The notes beneath the pieces are model-generated. The model was not told the origin of the DNA. It worked only from the letters and a program-made list of their open reading frames with translations, and searched no databases. Shown in pieces: positions 20,270 to 27,260 of a DNA stretch of 30,264 nt. The DNA comes from DASQWC01 sp035640475 (GTDB lineage Bacteria; Actinomycetota; JAICYB01). The stretch's first letter is position 1. Every line of letters starts with the position of its first letter. The position numbers and the translations under genes were made by a program. The stretch spans positions 1 through 30,264 of the forward strand of contig DASQWC010000075.1 in NCBI GenBank assembly GCA_035640475.1, given 5' to 3'.

Positions 20270-21235
20270 ATGGACATGGAATACAGACGTCTCGGTCGCT
20301 CGGGTTTGAAGGTCAGCGTGTTGTCGTTCGGGTCGTGGGTGACGTTCGGCCCCCAGATCGAGGACGCGACGGACATTCTCGGGGCCGCGTACGAGTCCGG
20401 CGTGAACTTCTTCGACAACGCCGAGGCTTATGCCGGCGGTGAATCGGAACGAATCATGGGCAAGGCCATCGCATCGCTGGGGTGGCCGCGGAACTCCTAC
20501 GTCGTGTCGACGAAGGTCTTCTGGGGCATCAGCGGCGATGTCGTGAATATGACCAACACGCTCAACCGCAAGTACCTCATGCAGGCGATCGACGGCTCGC
20601 TCGATCGGTTCGGCCTGGACTTCGTAGATCTGCTCTTCTGCCATCGCGCGGATCCCGAGACACCGATCGAAGAGACGGTGTGGGCGATGTCTGACATCGT
20701 GTCGTCCGGCAAAGCGCTGTACTGGGGAACATCGGAGTGGTCGGCAGACGAGATCCGCGCGGCCTGGGAGATCGCGGAGCGTCACCACCTTCACAAGCCC
20801 GTGATGGAGCAGCCGCAGTACAACCTGTTCGAGCGGCGCAAGGTCGAGCGCGAGTACGCCCGCCTGTATAAGGAGATCGGGCTGGGGCTCACGATCTGGT
20901 CGCCGCTCGCCTCGGGCCTGCTGACCGGGAAGTACCTCGACGGCGTCCCAAAGGACAGCCGCGGAGCCCTGCCCGGCTACGATTGGCTGCGCGACATGCT
21001 GACCGACAAGGAGGCGAACGCGAAGGTCCGGAAGCTGAAAAGCATTGCGGACGACCTCGGCTGCTCGCTGGCGCAGCTGTCGATCGCGTGGTGTGCGGCG
21101 AACCCGAACGTGTCATCAGTGATCTTGGGAGCGAGCCGCGTCTCGCAGCTGGAAGAGAACCTGGGCGCGCTGGAAGTGCTACCGAAGCTTGACGACGAGG
21201 TCCTTGAGCGAATCGATGTGGCGATCGCCGACTAA
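20270..21235 (+). CDS. Aldo/keto reductase, voltage-gated K+ channel beta-subunit type
   Basis: A 321-residue NADPH-dependent aldo/keto reductase. The catalytic tetrad is in place: Asp49 and Tyr54 (FFDNAEAY), Lys82 (STKVFWG) and His125 (LLFCHRAD). The sequence style (MEYRRLGRSGLKVS, QPQYNLFERRKVE, TIWSPLASGLLTGKY, VILGASRVSQLEENL) matches the Kv-beta/YghZ branch. It reduces aldehydes or ketones in the cytoplasm. It is divergent from the lyase operon across 23 nt; a lyase there would release an aldehyde, so the two loci might be functionally linked. No ribosome binding site is visible; translation is probably leaderless. Confidence 0.96.
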   Translation: MDMEYRRLGRSGLKVSVLSFGSWVTFGPQIEDATDILGAAYESGVNFFDNAEAYAGGESERIMGKAIASLGWPRNSYVVSTKVFWGISGDVVNMTNTLNRKYLMQAIDGSLDRFGLDFVDLLFCHRADPETPIEETVWAMSDIVSSGKALYWGTSEWSADEIRAAWEIAERHHLHKPVMEQPQYNLFERRKVEREYARLYKEIGLGLTIWSPLASGLLTGKYLDGVPKDSRGALPGYDWLRDMLTDKEANAKVRKLKSIADDLGCSLAQLSIAWCAANPNVSSVILGASRVSQLEENLGALEVLPKLDDEVLERIDVAIAD

Positions 21236-21298
21236 CGACTCTCGTCGCTCGGCCGCCGCTGGCGAGCTGGGCGAGCCGCGGTCCGGTACTGCGGTGAG

Positions 21299-21769
21299 TT
21301 AGGCCGGAACGTATCCAACGATTCCTCTCAACGCATCTACGTCAGCACCAAAGGCCGACAGCGGCAACTCCTTGTCGGGCTTGGACCTTTCGCGAGCACC
21401 GAGGAACTGGAACAGGCTTCCAGTTTTGAGCCCGGACTCCTCGCGCCACTGGGCCTCATCAACTGGCCAGACAGGCACCAGGTGGAAGTGGACGTGAGGG
21501 TCCTTCCCTGTGAGGCTCGCAACCAGGACATTGGTTGTAGCGGCGTAGTGACGCCGCAGCGCGGAGGTCACCTTCACGAGGTTTTCCTCAAAGCCGGCCA
21601 ATGTGTCGTTCGTTAGCTCTCTCGGGCATTCGTCGGTGGAAACACGAACGAGGAGACTGTGACCAGTAACCATAGGGCGCCAGTCGAGCAGCGCGTACCA
21701 TCCATCAGCGTCGAAGAACTCGCGATCGCGGTTTTCCCTGCGGCAAGCCCAACATTGATCGCCCGCCAT
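21299..21769 (-). CDS. HIT-family nucleotide hydrolase
   Basis: A 156-residue histidine-triad protein. The motif HVHFHLVP gives His92-x-His94-x-His96; the second His is the catalytic nucleophile in the family. N-terminal CWAC (Cys6, Cys9) is the zinc-binding pair found in many HIT hydrolases, and GHSLLVRVSTDECP fits the GH(L/T)L segment. Family members cleave diadenosine polyphosphates or nucleoside phosphoramidates. The base composition is visibly less GC-rich than in most neighbours. GGAG lies upstream of the ATG. It seems to be a single-gene unit; 63 nt of plain sequence separate it from the convergent reductase. Confidence 0.92.
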   Translation of the reverse strand: MAGDQCWACRRENRDREFFDADGWYALLDWRPMVTGHSLLVRVSTDECPRELTNDTLAGFEENLVKVTSALRRHYAATTNVLVASLTGKDPHVHFHLVPVWPVDEAQWREESGLKTGSLFQFLGARERSKPDKELPLSAFGADVDALRGIVGYVPA

Positions 21770-21810
21770 CCGCCTAACTCCCGGTTACGCCGACCAGCCT
21801 AAAGTGCCGT

Positions 21811-22944
21811 TCACGGTCCCCGCGCTCCCACGGCGACACGCGCCGGCTTCGGAGCACGAGAATGCAGCTCGCCGCCGTTCGGGCGGACGATCCGCAGCGC
21901 ACTCGGCTCCCCTCGCATTCTCCAGCCGCCTTCGTGCACCAGACGGTGGTGAGTCGGGCAGAGCATGACCAAGTTGTCCTCGTCGGTGCGGCCCCCATGA
22001 GCGACGTGGATCACGTGATGCGCGTGCAGCCAGTGCGCGCACGCGCAACCCGGCCAGACGCAGCCGCCGTCCCGCTCGACCAACACGCGGCGCAAGTAAT
22101 GGGGAACGACGCGAGTCACACGTCCGACACCGATCGGCTGTCCGTCGGCGGCATGCACGAGTGCTTGCAGCCGCCCGTCGCACAGGAGCCGCCGCACCGT
22201 CTCGGCGCCAACGGGCATCTCGCCCTCGATCGTGGCTACGCCGTCCTCCGATGCGAGCACTGCCGCGTCGACATGACACACGACGGTCGCTCGATCCGTA
22301 TCCCGGTCGGCGCCAAGAGACAGCGACGCGAGCTCGACGAGGTCGTCGGCGCGGCGCTGCTCGAATGCAACGAGGGCGCCCGTCTCAGGATCGGCCGGCT
22401 GATGCTCGGCTGCGCGATCGATCGCCCGCTTCACGAGCATTCCTTCGGAATCCGAGAGTCGTCCCCACAACCGGACGACGCCTTCCTCGGCGTCCGGGAC
22501 GATACGCAGATACCGGCGCTTGAACCGCGCATCGGCCGCCTCGCGCGCCAGTCGGCGCCGGTGAATGGCGAACGCCCTGACCTGGTGTGCGCTGAGACCG
22601 ACGGCATCGCGCGCCCAGCTTTCGTCCTCGGACGGCGTGCAGAACTCGGTCAGCCAGCGAACCTTGTCGAAGGTCAGGAAGCCGTCCCGGAACGCGTCGG
22701 CGATCGCTGGTAGGAACTCGAGACTGCGCGCGATTCGACACAGCTCGCGGGACGAGTGCTCGGAGAACCCGAAGCGGTAGCCGAGCCAGTCGGCCATGCT
22801 GCGCGCACCGTCGACGCGGTATGCGTCGCGACGCTCGAACTCCACGATGAGGTCGAAGAGGTCGGCATACGAGCAATTGATCCGCGCATGGACGTCCACC
22901 ATCCGGTCCTCGAGGGGGAGGGAGGGCAGGTCGCACAGCGTCAT
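21811..22944 (-). CDS. DUF222/13E12-type HNH endonuclease-domain protein
   Basis: A 377-residue protein with an N-terminal DUF222 (13E12 repeat) helical domain (ARINCSYADLFDLIVEFERRDAYRVDGARSMADWLG) and a C-terminal HNH domain. The HNH part reads RDGGCVWPGC, then HAHHVIHVAHGG, DNLVMLCPTHHRLVHEGG, with Cys pairs that bind a structural metal and the catalytic His. Such proteins are multicopy in actinobacteria and thought to be nuclease-like elements; their role is unclear. The ATG at 22944 has a TATGTT -10 box 7 nt before it, matching the leaderless pattern of this window. An alternative ATG at 22956 would add four residues. Confidence 0.9.
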   Translation of the reverse strand: MTLCDLPSLPLEDRMVDVHARINCSYADLFDLIVEFERRDAYRVDGARSMADWLGYRFGFSEHSSRELCRIARSLEFLPAIADAFRDGFLTFDKVRWLTEFCTPSEDESWARDAVGLSAHQVRAFAIHRRRLAREAADARFKRRYLRIVPDAEEGVVRLWGRLSDSEGMLVKRAIDRAAEHQPADPETGALVAFEQRRADDLVELASLSLGADRDTDRATVVCHVDAAVLASEDGVATIEGEMPVGAETVRRLLCDGRLQALVHAADGQPIGVGRVTRVVPHYLRRVLVERDGGCVWPGCACAHWLHAHHVIHVAHGGRTDEDNLVMLCPTHHRLVHEGGWRMRGEPSALRIVRPNGGELHSRAPKPARVAVGARGP

Positions 22945-22951
22945 CGACACG

Positions 22952-22957
22952 AACATA
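22952..22957 (-). promoter_or_regulatory. Possible leaderless -10 box of the HNH gene
   Basis: On the minus strand TATGTT ends 7 nt before ATG 22944. If real, it excludes the alternative ATG at 22956, which lies inside the hexamer. Confidence 0.4.
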
Positions 22958-23000
22958 CATTCCGGTACCGACAAACCGGCGCGCGCGACGGCCGCCGAAC

Positions 23001-23390
23001 TTATGAGGACCAGAGATCGTCGAACTCGTACTGACTGTCGAAGCTTGCGAACGCGCGCAGGATTGTGTCTCCATCGAACGCGCAGATGAGGTGGATGTAG
23101 AACTGGGCGGTTCGACCGTTGCGTGCGGCCCGGAGCCAATCGATGAGGATCGCGTGGTAATCGCTGGTGCACACGTCGTGCGTGTCGTCCTCGATGGTCC
23201 CGAGGTCCGTCTCGTCGGCAAGTCCGCGTAACGCATTGACGGCGTCAGTGGGTCCCTTGTAGAACCCGGCCAGCGGACTGCGACCGCTGATTGCCAACTC
23301 GCAGCCGGTTGCGAAGGAACCTTGGATCGTCTGCCAGTCGCGAGCAAGCAGGGCCGCGTGGAAACGCGTCAGGAGCTGAACCTGGTCCAA
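23001..23390 (-). CDS. NTF2-like/SnoaL-like small protein
   Basis: A 129-residue protein with the pattern of the NTF2-like fold: an N-terminal helix pair (LLTRFHAALLARDWQTIQGSF), YKGPTDAVNALRGL, and alternating strands ending in RTAQFYIHLICAFDGDTILRAFASFDS. No catalytic residues could be assigned with confidence. Many such proteins act as ketosteroid-isomerase-like enzymes or ligand binders. The start is TTG 23390, 7 nt after the stop of the metzincin-like gene, so they may be co-transcribed. No clear ribosome binding site is present. Confidence 0.75.
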   Translation of the reverse strand: MDQVQLLTRFHAALLARDWQTIQGSFATGCELAISGRSPLAGFYKGPTDAVNALRGLADETDLGTIEDDTHDVCTSDYHAILIDWLRAARNGRTAQFYIHLICAFDGDTILRAFASFDSQYEFDDLWSS

Positions 23391-23397
23391 ACTACGG

Positions 23398-24174
23398 CTA
23401 GGCCCAGATCACGAACGTGATCACTTTCTTCCCGTTGCCGTAGTCGCGTTCGAAGTGGGTCGGACGGCCGTGCTCATCCGTTTGGTGGGCCCGGCCCCAC
23501 TCGTCTTGCCGGTTGACGTCCTGCGGTGCTCCCTGCGCGGCCGTCGAACCGACGGTCGTGAAGCCGTCGAGGTGCGAGTAGATCGAAACGATCTGCTCGT
23601 AGTCGTGTTGGTTGGGATGCTCGTTGCTCGGCGGTCCGTCGGGGTCGTTCGTGTAGTCCATGCACGACCCGAGATTGGGGTTGCTGAAGGATTCGTCCTG
23701 GTGATCCAAGCCGAAGTCGTGGGCGAGCTCTTGGCACATGACGAGGCGGCGCCATGCCGGAGTGTTGTAGTAGGCCTGAGAAAAGTACGTGTCGTTCATC
23801 TGCGCACGTCCTTGGGTGATGTGCGACCCGCTGATCCAGATCTGTGCGATTCCGAGCCACCCGGTGTTGCCGTACTTCGCGTTGCAGACCTGAATCCGTC
23901 CGGATTTCGCCGAACATGGCTTCGGGTTCCCCCAACCGGACTGCTTGGCCAGCCGAACAACAGTTGAGCTGTTCCAGTCATTGATCGCTTCGTTGAGATA
24001 TGCGTCCCATACGGCAGTGACGTTGTCGCCGGTGCCGAGAGTGAATGGGTTGGCGGTGCGGGCCCAGTGGTACCCGTTCCATGAGTGGTGGGCGTGCGCA
24101 GACGGCGCGTAGCCGAGCCCGGCCACAAGAAGGACGGATGTCAAAACGACGCAAAGCCCGCGACGCGTTCTCAT
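23398..24174 (-). CDS. Secreted metzincin-like protein with Gln in place of the first zinc His
   Basis: A 258-residue exported protein with signal peptide MRTRRGLCVVLTSVLLVAGLGYAPSAHA cut near residue 28. The metalloprotease motif reads CQELAHDFGLDHQ: where metzincins have HExxHxxGxxH, this has Gln148-Glu149-x2-His152-x2-Gly155-x2-His158. A Met-turn-like CMDYTND (Met172) follows at the right distance, and Cys147/Cys171 could form a disulfide. The fold is thus matrixin-like, but one zinc ligand is changed. It may still bind metal through Gln, or be an inactive relative. The C-terminal part (from about 210) is hydrophilic. ATG 24174 is preferred over TTG 24177. Upstream TATATC could be a -10 box. 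Confidence 0.82.
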   Translation of the reverse strand: MRTRRGLCVVLTSVLLVAGLGYAPSAHAHHSWNGYHWARTANPFTLGTGDNVTAVWDAYLNEAINDWNSSTVVRLAKQSGWGNPKPCSAKSGRIQVCNAKYGNTGWLGIAQIWISGSHITQGRAQMNDTYFSQAYYNTPAWRRLVMCQELAHDFGLDHQDESFSNPNLGSCMDYTNDPDGPPSNEHPNQHDYEQIVSIYSHLDGFTTVGSTAAQGAPQDVNRQDEWGRAHQTDEHGRPTHFERDYGNGKKVITFVIWA

Positions 24175-24287
24175 CAAATGTGCCCCTGGATATACGTCTC
24201 TTGCCGGGAAAACGCCCCCCGCGTATCGAGGGTACGGGACTAGTCCAAACGGAAGTGTGAACCTCGCTGCAGTTCCGGCGTCCGGGT

Positions 24288-25055
24288 TCAGCCCAGGGGA
24301 AGCAACAGCGCCGTCGAGACCCCGATGGCGACCAAAGAACCGCTCGACCAGACCTCGACCTCGATCGCCGCGATCCCGCCGCCCGCGCGCACGAGTCGGC
24401 CGACGCCGACGATCTCCTTCTCCGTCACCTCGCCGCAGAAGCGCAGCGAGAGGTCCGGGTTCGGCGTGGACGCTCCTTCACTCGCGAGCCGACCGAGCGG
24501 CGGGCCCACAGCCATGTCCGCGGCCATCGACGCCGACTCGGCAGAGCTCGAGGGATCGGAATCCCAGGGGATCTTCATCGCGGTGGCCATGCCGTTCTCG
24601 TCGTTGCCGACGAGCCGACAGTCGATCGTCGAGATGATCGGAGCCACCGCCGGCCATTGCGACGCGTCAGCGTGCGGCTTCCACGCTCCGGGCTCCCGGG
24701 CCCGACGCTCGATCGGCACCAATAAGGAGGGATCGACCAGAGAGATCGTCGAACGCGTGCACAGCTTGTCTTCGGAGGACAGCAAGTCGATGGCGATCGT
24801 GGACAGGCTTCGGCCCGAATGGAGCACGGTGACGCGAGCGGTGGCCGTCCCCGCGGGAAGTCCGCGGACGAACCGGCAGTCGAGCGCGTTCGGCACTCGC
24901 CCGGGAGCGGCGGAACGAGCTGCGATCAGGCTGCAAGCTGCGACGATGCCGCCGAAGGCGCCGCCGAACGCACCGTGGAGCTCACGAGGCACGTCGAACC
25001 GCCAGGCCCCTTCACCCGCCGGTTCGGCCCCCAGGAACTTCTCGAGCGTGGTCAC
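24288..25055 (-). CDS. Acyl-CoA thioesterase-like protein (double hotdog, TesB-like)
   Basis: A 255-residue protein resembling TesB/thioesterase-superfamily (4HBT_3) proteins with two hotdog domains. Seen are the first-domain helix HGAFGGAFGGIVAACSLIAA, CRFVRGLPAGTATARVTVLHSGRSLSTI (beta-sheet core), and a second domain with MAVGPPLGRLA and LSLRFCGEVTEKEIVGVGRLVRAGGGIAAIEVEVWSSG. Such enzymes hydrolyse acyl-CoA. Catalytic residues (Asp, Ser/Thr, Gln) were not firmly placed. It starts at GTG 25055. The upstream region holds two copies of a hairpin repeat. Confidence 0.85.
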   Translation of the reverse strand: MTTLEKFLGAEPAGEGAWRFDVPRELHGAFGGAFGGIVAACSLIAARSAAPGRVPNALDCRFVRGLPAGTATARVTVLHSGRSLSTIAIDLLSSEDKLCTRSTISLVDPSLLVPIERRAREPGAWKPHADASQWPAVAPIISTIDCRLVGNDENGMATAMKIPWDSDPSSSAESASMAADMAVGPPLGRLASEGASTPNPDLSLRFCGEVTEKEIVGVGRLVRAGGGIAAIEVEVWSSGSLVAIGVSTALLLPLG

Positions 25056-25086
25056 GGTTCTTCAGGATGCCGCGAAGCGGCCCTTG
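25055..25086 (+). repeat. Dispersed GAA-loop hairpin repeat, copy between thioesterase and membrane-protein genes
   Basis: CGGTTCTT-CAGGATG is followed by GCCGC-GAA-GCGGC and CCCTTG, the same layout as 4049-4082 with small indels. It starts at the first base of the thioesterase GTG codon (minus strand). Confidence 0.65.
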
Positions 25087-25093
25087 CGGAAAG

Positions 25094-25127
25094 CAGGATG
25101 CCGCGAAGCGGCCCCCTATGAAGGGGT
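25094..25127 (+). repeat. Second adjacent copy of the hairpin repeat core
   Basis: The 21-bp core (CAGGATG plus GCCGC-GAA-GCGGC plus CC) is repeated exactly 31 bp after the first copy. It continues into CCCCTATGAAGGGG, which can form a further 4-bp stem. Confidence 0.65.
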
Positions 25128-25132
25128 ACTGT
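25127..25132 (+). promoter_or_regulatory. Possible -10 box for the membrane-protein/MsrA operon
   Basis: TACTGT would give a start near 25139, about 20 nt before the TTG codon. The second repeat copy covers the place where a -35 box would lie, so the hairpin DNA may affect this promoter. Confidence 0.4.
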
Positions 25133-25148
25133 GAGCCCTAGGCCGACA

Positions 25149-25155
25149 AGGAGGT
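25149..25155 (+). promoter_or_regulatory. Strong ribosome binding site fixing a TTG start
   Basis: AGGAGGT-like sequence (AAGGAGG) lies 6 nt before TTG 25161. It decides for TTG over the in-frame GTG at 25131. Confidence 0.8.
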
Positions 25156-25160
25156 CGACA

Positions 25161-25553
25161 TTGGCTCTGACCAAAGAGCGTCTCCGCACAACAGCGCCGA
25201 CCACAGCGAAAGAACTGTCGAAACGGACGTCCTACTCGCTGATGGGCGCGTGGGTCGCCGTGCTCGCCGTCATCGAGATTCTCGAGCCTCGGACGGCCGA
25301 GGCGATTCCGCTCTGGGGTTGGATCGCCGCCTACGCGCAGCTGGGCACGATCGTCGCCGCTTTCGTCGGACTGACCCGTCGTGCGCGATACGGCGTGACC
25401 GCGACCCTTCTCGGCTCCCTGCTCCTGCTCGGCGGCGTCTTTGCGTGCCCGGCCACCGGACACCACGCGTTCGGCTTGTGGTGGATGGGCGAGTTCGCGG
25501 CATCCCTTGCATTCGTCGGCGTGAGCGCCAACGCCTATTTCCGGAGGTCGTAG
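25161..25553 (+). CDS. Small hypothetical membrane protein upstream of msrA
   Basis: A 130-residue membrane protein of unknown function. A hydrophilic N-terminus (ALTKERLRTTAPTTAKELSKR) is followed by three to four hydrophobic segments: LMGAWVAVLAVIEIL, GWIAAYAQLGTIVAAFVGL, TATLLGSLLLLGGVFAC and a last one around FAASLAFVGVSA, ending YFRRS. A HH pair occurs in CPATGHHAFGLWWMGEF between the last two segments. TTG 25161 is chosen because of the AAGGAGG 6 nt before it. Its TAG shares one base with the GTG of msrA, so they form an operon and the protein may be linked to oxidative stress, but this is only context. Confidence 0.8.
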   Translation: MALTKERLRTTAPTTAKELSKRTSYSLMGAWVAVLAVIEILEPRTAEAIPLWGWIAAYAQLGTIVAAFVGLTRRARYGVTATLLGSLLLLGGVFACPATGHHAFGLWWMGEFAASLAFVGVSANAYFRRS

Positions 25554-26197
25554 TGGCGTTCGGTACGAAGGCTCGGATGCCCGCGCCGGACGAGGCGCTA
25601 CCCGGCCGCGACGCCGAGATGCCGGTTCCGGACATCCACGTCGTCCTCAAGACACCCTTGAAGCCGCCTTTTCCGGACGGCCTCGAGCAGGCCGTCTTCG
25701 GCCTCGGATGCTTCTGGGGAGCCGAGCGAAAGTTCTGGGAGACGCCGGGCGTCTACACGACCGCCGTCGGCTACGCCGGCGGCTATACGCCGAATCCCTC
25801 ATATGAAGAGGTGTGCAGCGGACTGACCGGGCACACGGAGGTCGTCCTGGTCGTGTTCGACCCCAAGCAGGTGAGCTACGACGAGCTGCTCCGTGTGTTT
25901 TGGGAAGCGCACGATCCGACCCAGGGCATGCGGCAGGGCAACGACGTCGGGACGCAGTACAGGTCGTCCATCTACACGTTCTCGAACGCGCAGCGGAAGG
26001 CGGCCGAGGCATCGAAACAGACGTACGAGCGGGCCTTGCACGACGCGCGCTACGGCGACATCACGACCGAGATCGCGGAGGCCGGGCCGTTCTATTACGC
26101 GGAGCCGTACCACCAGCAATACCTGGCGAAGAACCCGCACGGGTATTGCGGGATCGGCGGGACGGGCGTGTCATGCCCGGTCGGTCTGGAGGTGTAG
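25553..26197 (+). CDS. msrA: Peptide methionine sulfoxide reductase A
   Basis: A 214-residue MsrA, which reduces methionine-S-sulfoxide in oxidised proteins. The active-site motif is FGLGCFWGAE with Cys53 (Cys, not Sec as in some selenoprotein MsrAs). Further family segments are TAVGYAGGYTPNPSYEEVCSGLTGHTEVV, FWEAHDPTQGMRQGNDVGTQYRS and YFAEPYHQQYL-like YYAEPYHQQYLAKNPHGYCGIGGTGVSCP, with C-terminal Cys in YC and SCP as candidate resolving residues. An N-terminal extension of about 40 residues precedes the core. The GTG 25553 overlaps the upstream TAG by one base, with GGAGG 5-6 nt before it. The 3' end overlaps the convergent TMEM175-like gene by 27 nt. Confidence 0.97.
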   Translation: MAFGTKARMPAPDEALPGRDAEMPVPDIHVVLKTPLKPPFPDGLEQAVFGLGCFWGAERKFWETPGVYTTAVGYAGGYTPNPSYEEVCSGLTGHTEVVLVVFDPKQVSYDELLRVFWEAHDPTQGMRQGNDVGTQYRSSIYTFSNAQRKAAEASKQTYERALHDARYGDITTEIAEAGPFYYAEPYHQQYLAKNPHGYCGIGGTGVSCPVGLEV

Positions 26198-26782
26198 CAG
26201 CCCGCGGATCGGCAGGCCGTACAGGAACATCACAACGGTGTTCGCGATGATGCTGCCGACCGGACTCCAGAACGCGATGACGATCGCCACGACATACGCG
26301 GGCGATCCCGGCCAATAGACCCGGCTCACGGCCGCCGCGGCACCTTCGCAACCGCGTTTGATGAGCCGGTTGTTCCAAGCAGCGACCTGCCACATGGTGT
26401 TGTACGCGACGGCCATGAGGAAGAACGTCCCGTTGTAGAAGAGCGCGGCCGTCCGCTTGTCGGCGAAGGCCACGCCGCGCAGGTTCTCGCCCAGCACCTT
26501 CGTGGGAAACGGAATGAACGCGACCACCAGGAGCAGTGCGAGGTTGGCGACGACCAGACCGTGCGTGGGCCGCGAGATGAGGGGATAGATGTTGTGGTGA
26601 TTGGCCCACATGACGCCGATCGTCGCGAAGCTGAGCGTATACGCGAGGTAGCTGGGCCACTGGTCGATCAGCCGGTCGAGGAGCGGGCCGTGACCTTCGG
26701 GCACGGCGACCTCGATGATGAGCAGAGTGATCGCGATGGCGAAGACGCCGTCGCTGAACGCTTCGAGTCGGTTGGTCTCCAA
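26171..26782 (-). CDS. TMEM175-like potassium channel (DUF1211)
   Basis: A 203-residue membrane protein of the TMEM175/DUF1211 family. The signature at the N-terminus, RLEAFSDGVFAIAITLL, contains the FSD motif that lines the pore in this family. About six hydrophobic segments follow (including SYLAYTLSFATIGVMWANHHNIY and GLVVANLALLLVVAFIPFPTKVL), as expected for the bacterial single-repeat form that assembles as a tetramer. It is predicted to conduct K+ through the cytoplasmic membrane. The start is TTG 26782 (MetGluThrAsnArgLeuGlu), 7 nt after the stop of the upstream gene. No ribosome binding site is evident. Convergent overlap of 27 nt with msrA. Confidence 0.92.
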   Translation of the reverse strand: METNRLEAFSDGVFAIAITLLIIEVAVPEGHGPLLDRLIDQWPSYLAYTLSFATIGVMWANHHNIYPLISRPTHGLVVANLALLLVVAFIPFPTKVLGENLRGVAFADKRTAALFYNGTFFLMAVAYNTMWQVAAWNNRLIKRGCEGAAAAVSRVYWPGSPAYVVAIVIAFWSPVGSIIANTVVMFLYGLPIRGLLHLQTDRA

Positions 26783-26789
26783 CGAACGG

Positions 26790-27260
26790 CTAACGTTTGC
26801 GCGCAGGCCGTCCGGCCGGCGTGCACACGCGGCAAGCGATGAGGCCGCGATTTGCGATGTCCTCTCGCGTGACGAACGGCAAGTTCTCGCGTCCCTCGAG
26901 GAGCCGGCACGACGGTCGGTGATACGTCGTGTCGCCGGCGACGAACGAACCTCGTCCCCGCGAGCTACTCGATGATCCGTTGGACGATCCGCCGTTCATC
27001 GCGCCGATCGCGGCGCGGAGCTGCTCGATCTCCGCGCGGAGGTGCTCACGATCCTCACGCCCGGCCTCGGTGATGATCAGCGCCGCGCCGATGACGACGA
27101 GACACAGCCCGGCCAGGCCGCCGGAGATGAGGTACGGGAACTGACTCGGCACCCGGTCCGTCGACGCCGCGCCGTTCCATCCGAGGAACACGAGCACGAA
27201 CCCGGCGAGGGCAAAGCCGACTCCGAGCTTGGCCCCGAACCGATCCCACGGAATCTTCAT
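26790..27260 (-). CDS. Hypothetical membrane protein with C-terminal Ada-like Cys/His motif
   Basis: A 156-residue protein without a known name. Two transmembrane segments (about 13-30 LGVGFALAGFVLVFLGW and 45-65 LISGGLAGLCLVVIGAALII) lead to a short coiled coil (EDREHLRAEIEQLRAAIGAM), a Ser/Gly linker, and a C-terminal motif YHRPSCRLLEG...IACRVC. The H-x3-C...C-x2-C pattern resembles the zinc-binding Ada-type domain that occurs at the end of many unrelated proteins. The ATG overlaps the stop of the livF-like gene (ATGA), so it is co-translated with the Liv transporter. A link with transporter function is not shown by sequence. Confidence 0.8.
   Translation of the reverse strand: MKIPWDRFGAKLGVGFALAGFVLVFLGWNGAASTDRVPSQFPYLISGGLAGLCLVVIGAALIITEAGREDREHLRAEIEQLRAAIGAMNGGSSNGSSSSSRGRGSFVAGDTTYHRPSCRLLEGRENLPFVTREDIANRGLIACRVCTPAGRPARKR

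Noticed and set aside
21236..21298. Terminator or small RNA between the reductase and HIT genes
   Set aside because: The 63-nt gap has short GC-rich patches but no good stem with a T-run and no promoter-like box.
25701..25720. MsrA as a second selenoprotein
   Set aside because: Its active site reads GCFWG with an ordinary Cys codon.
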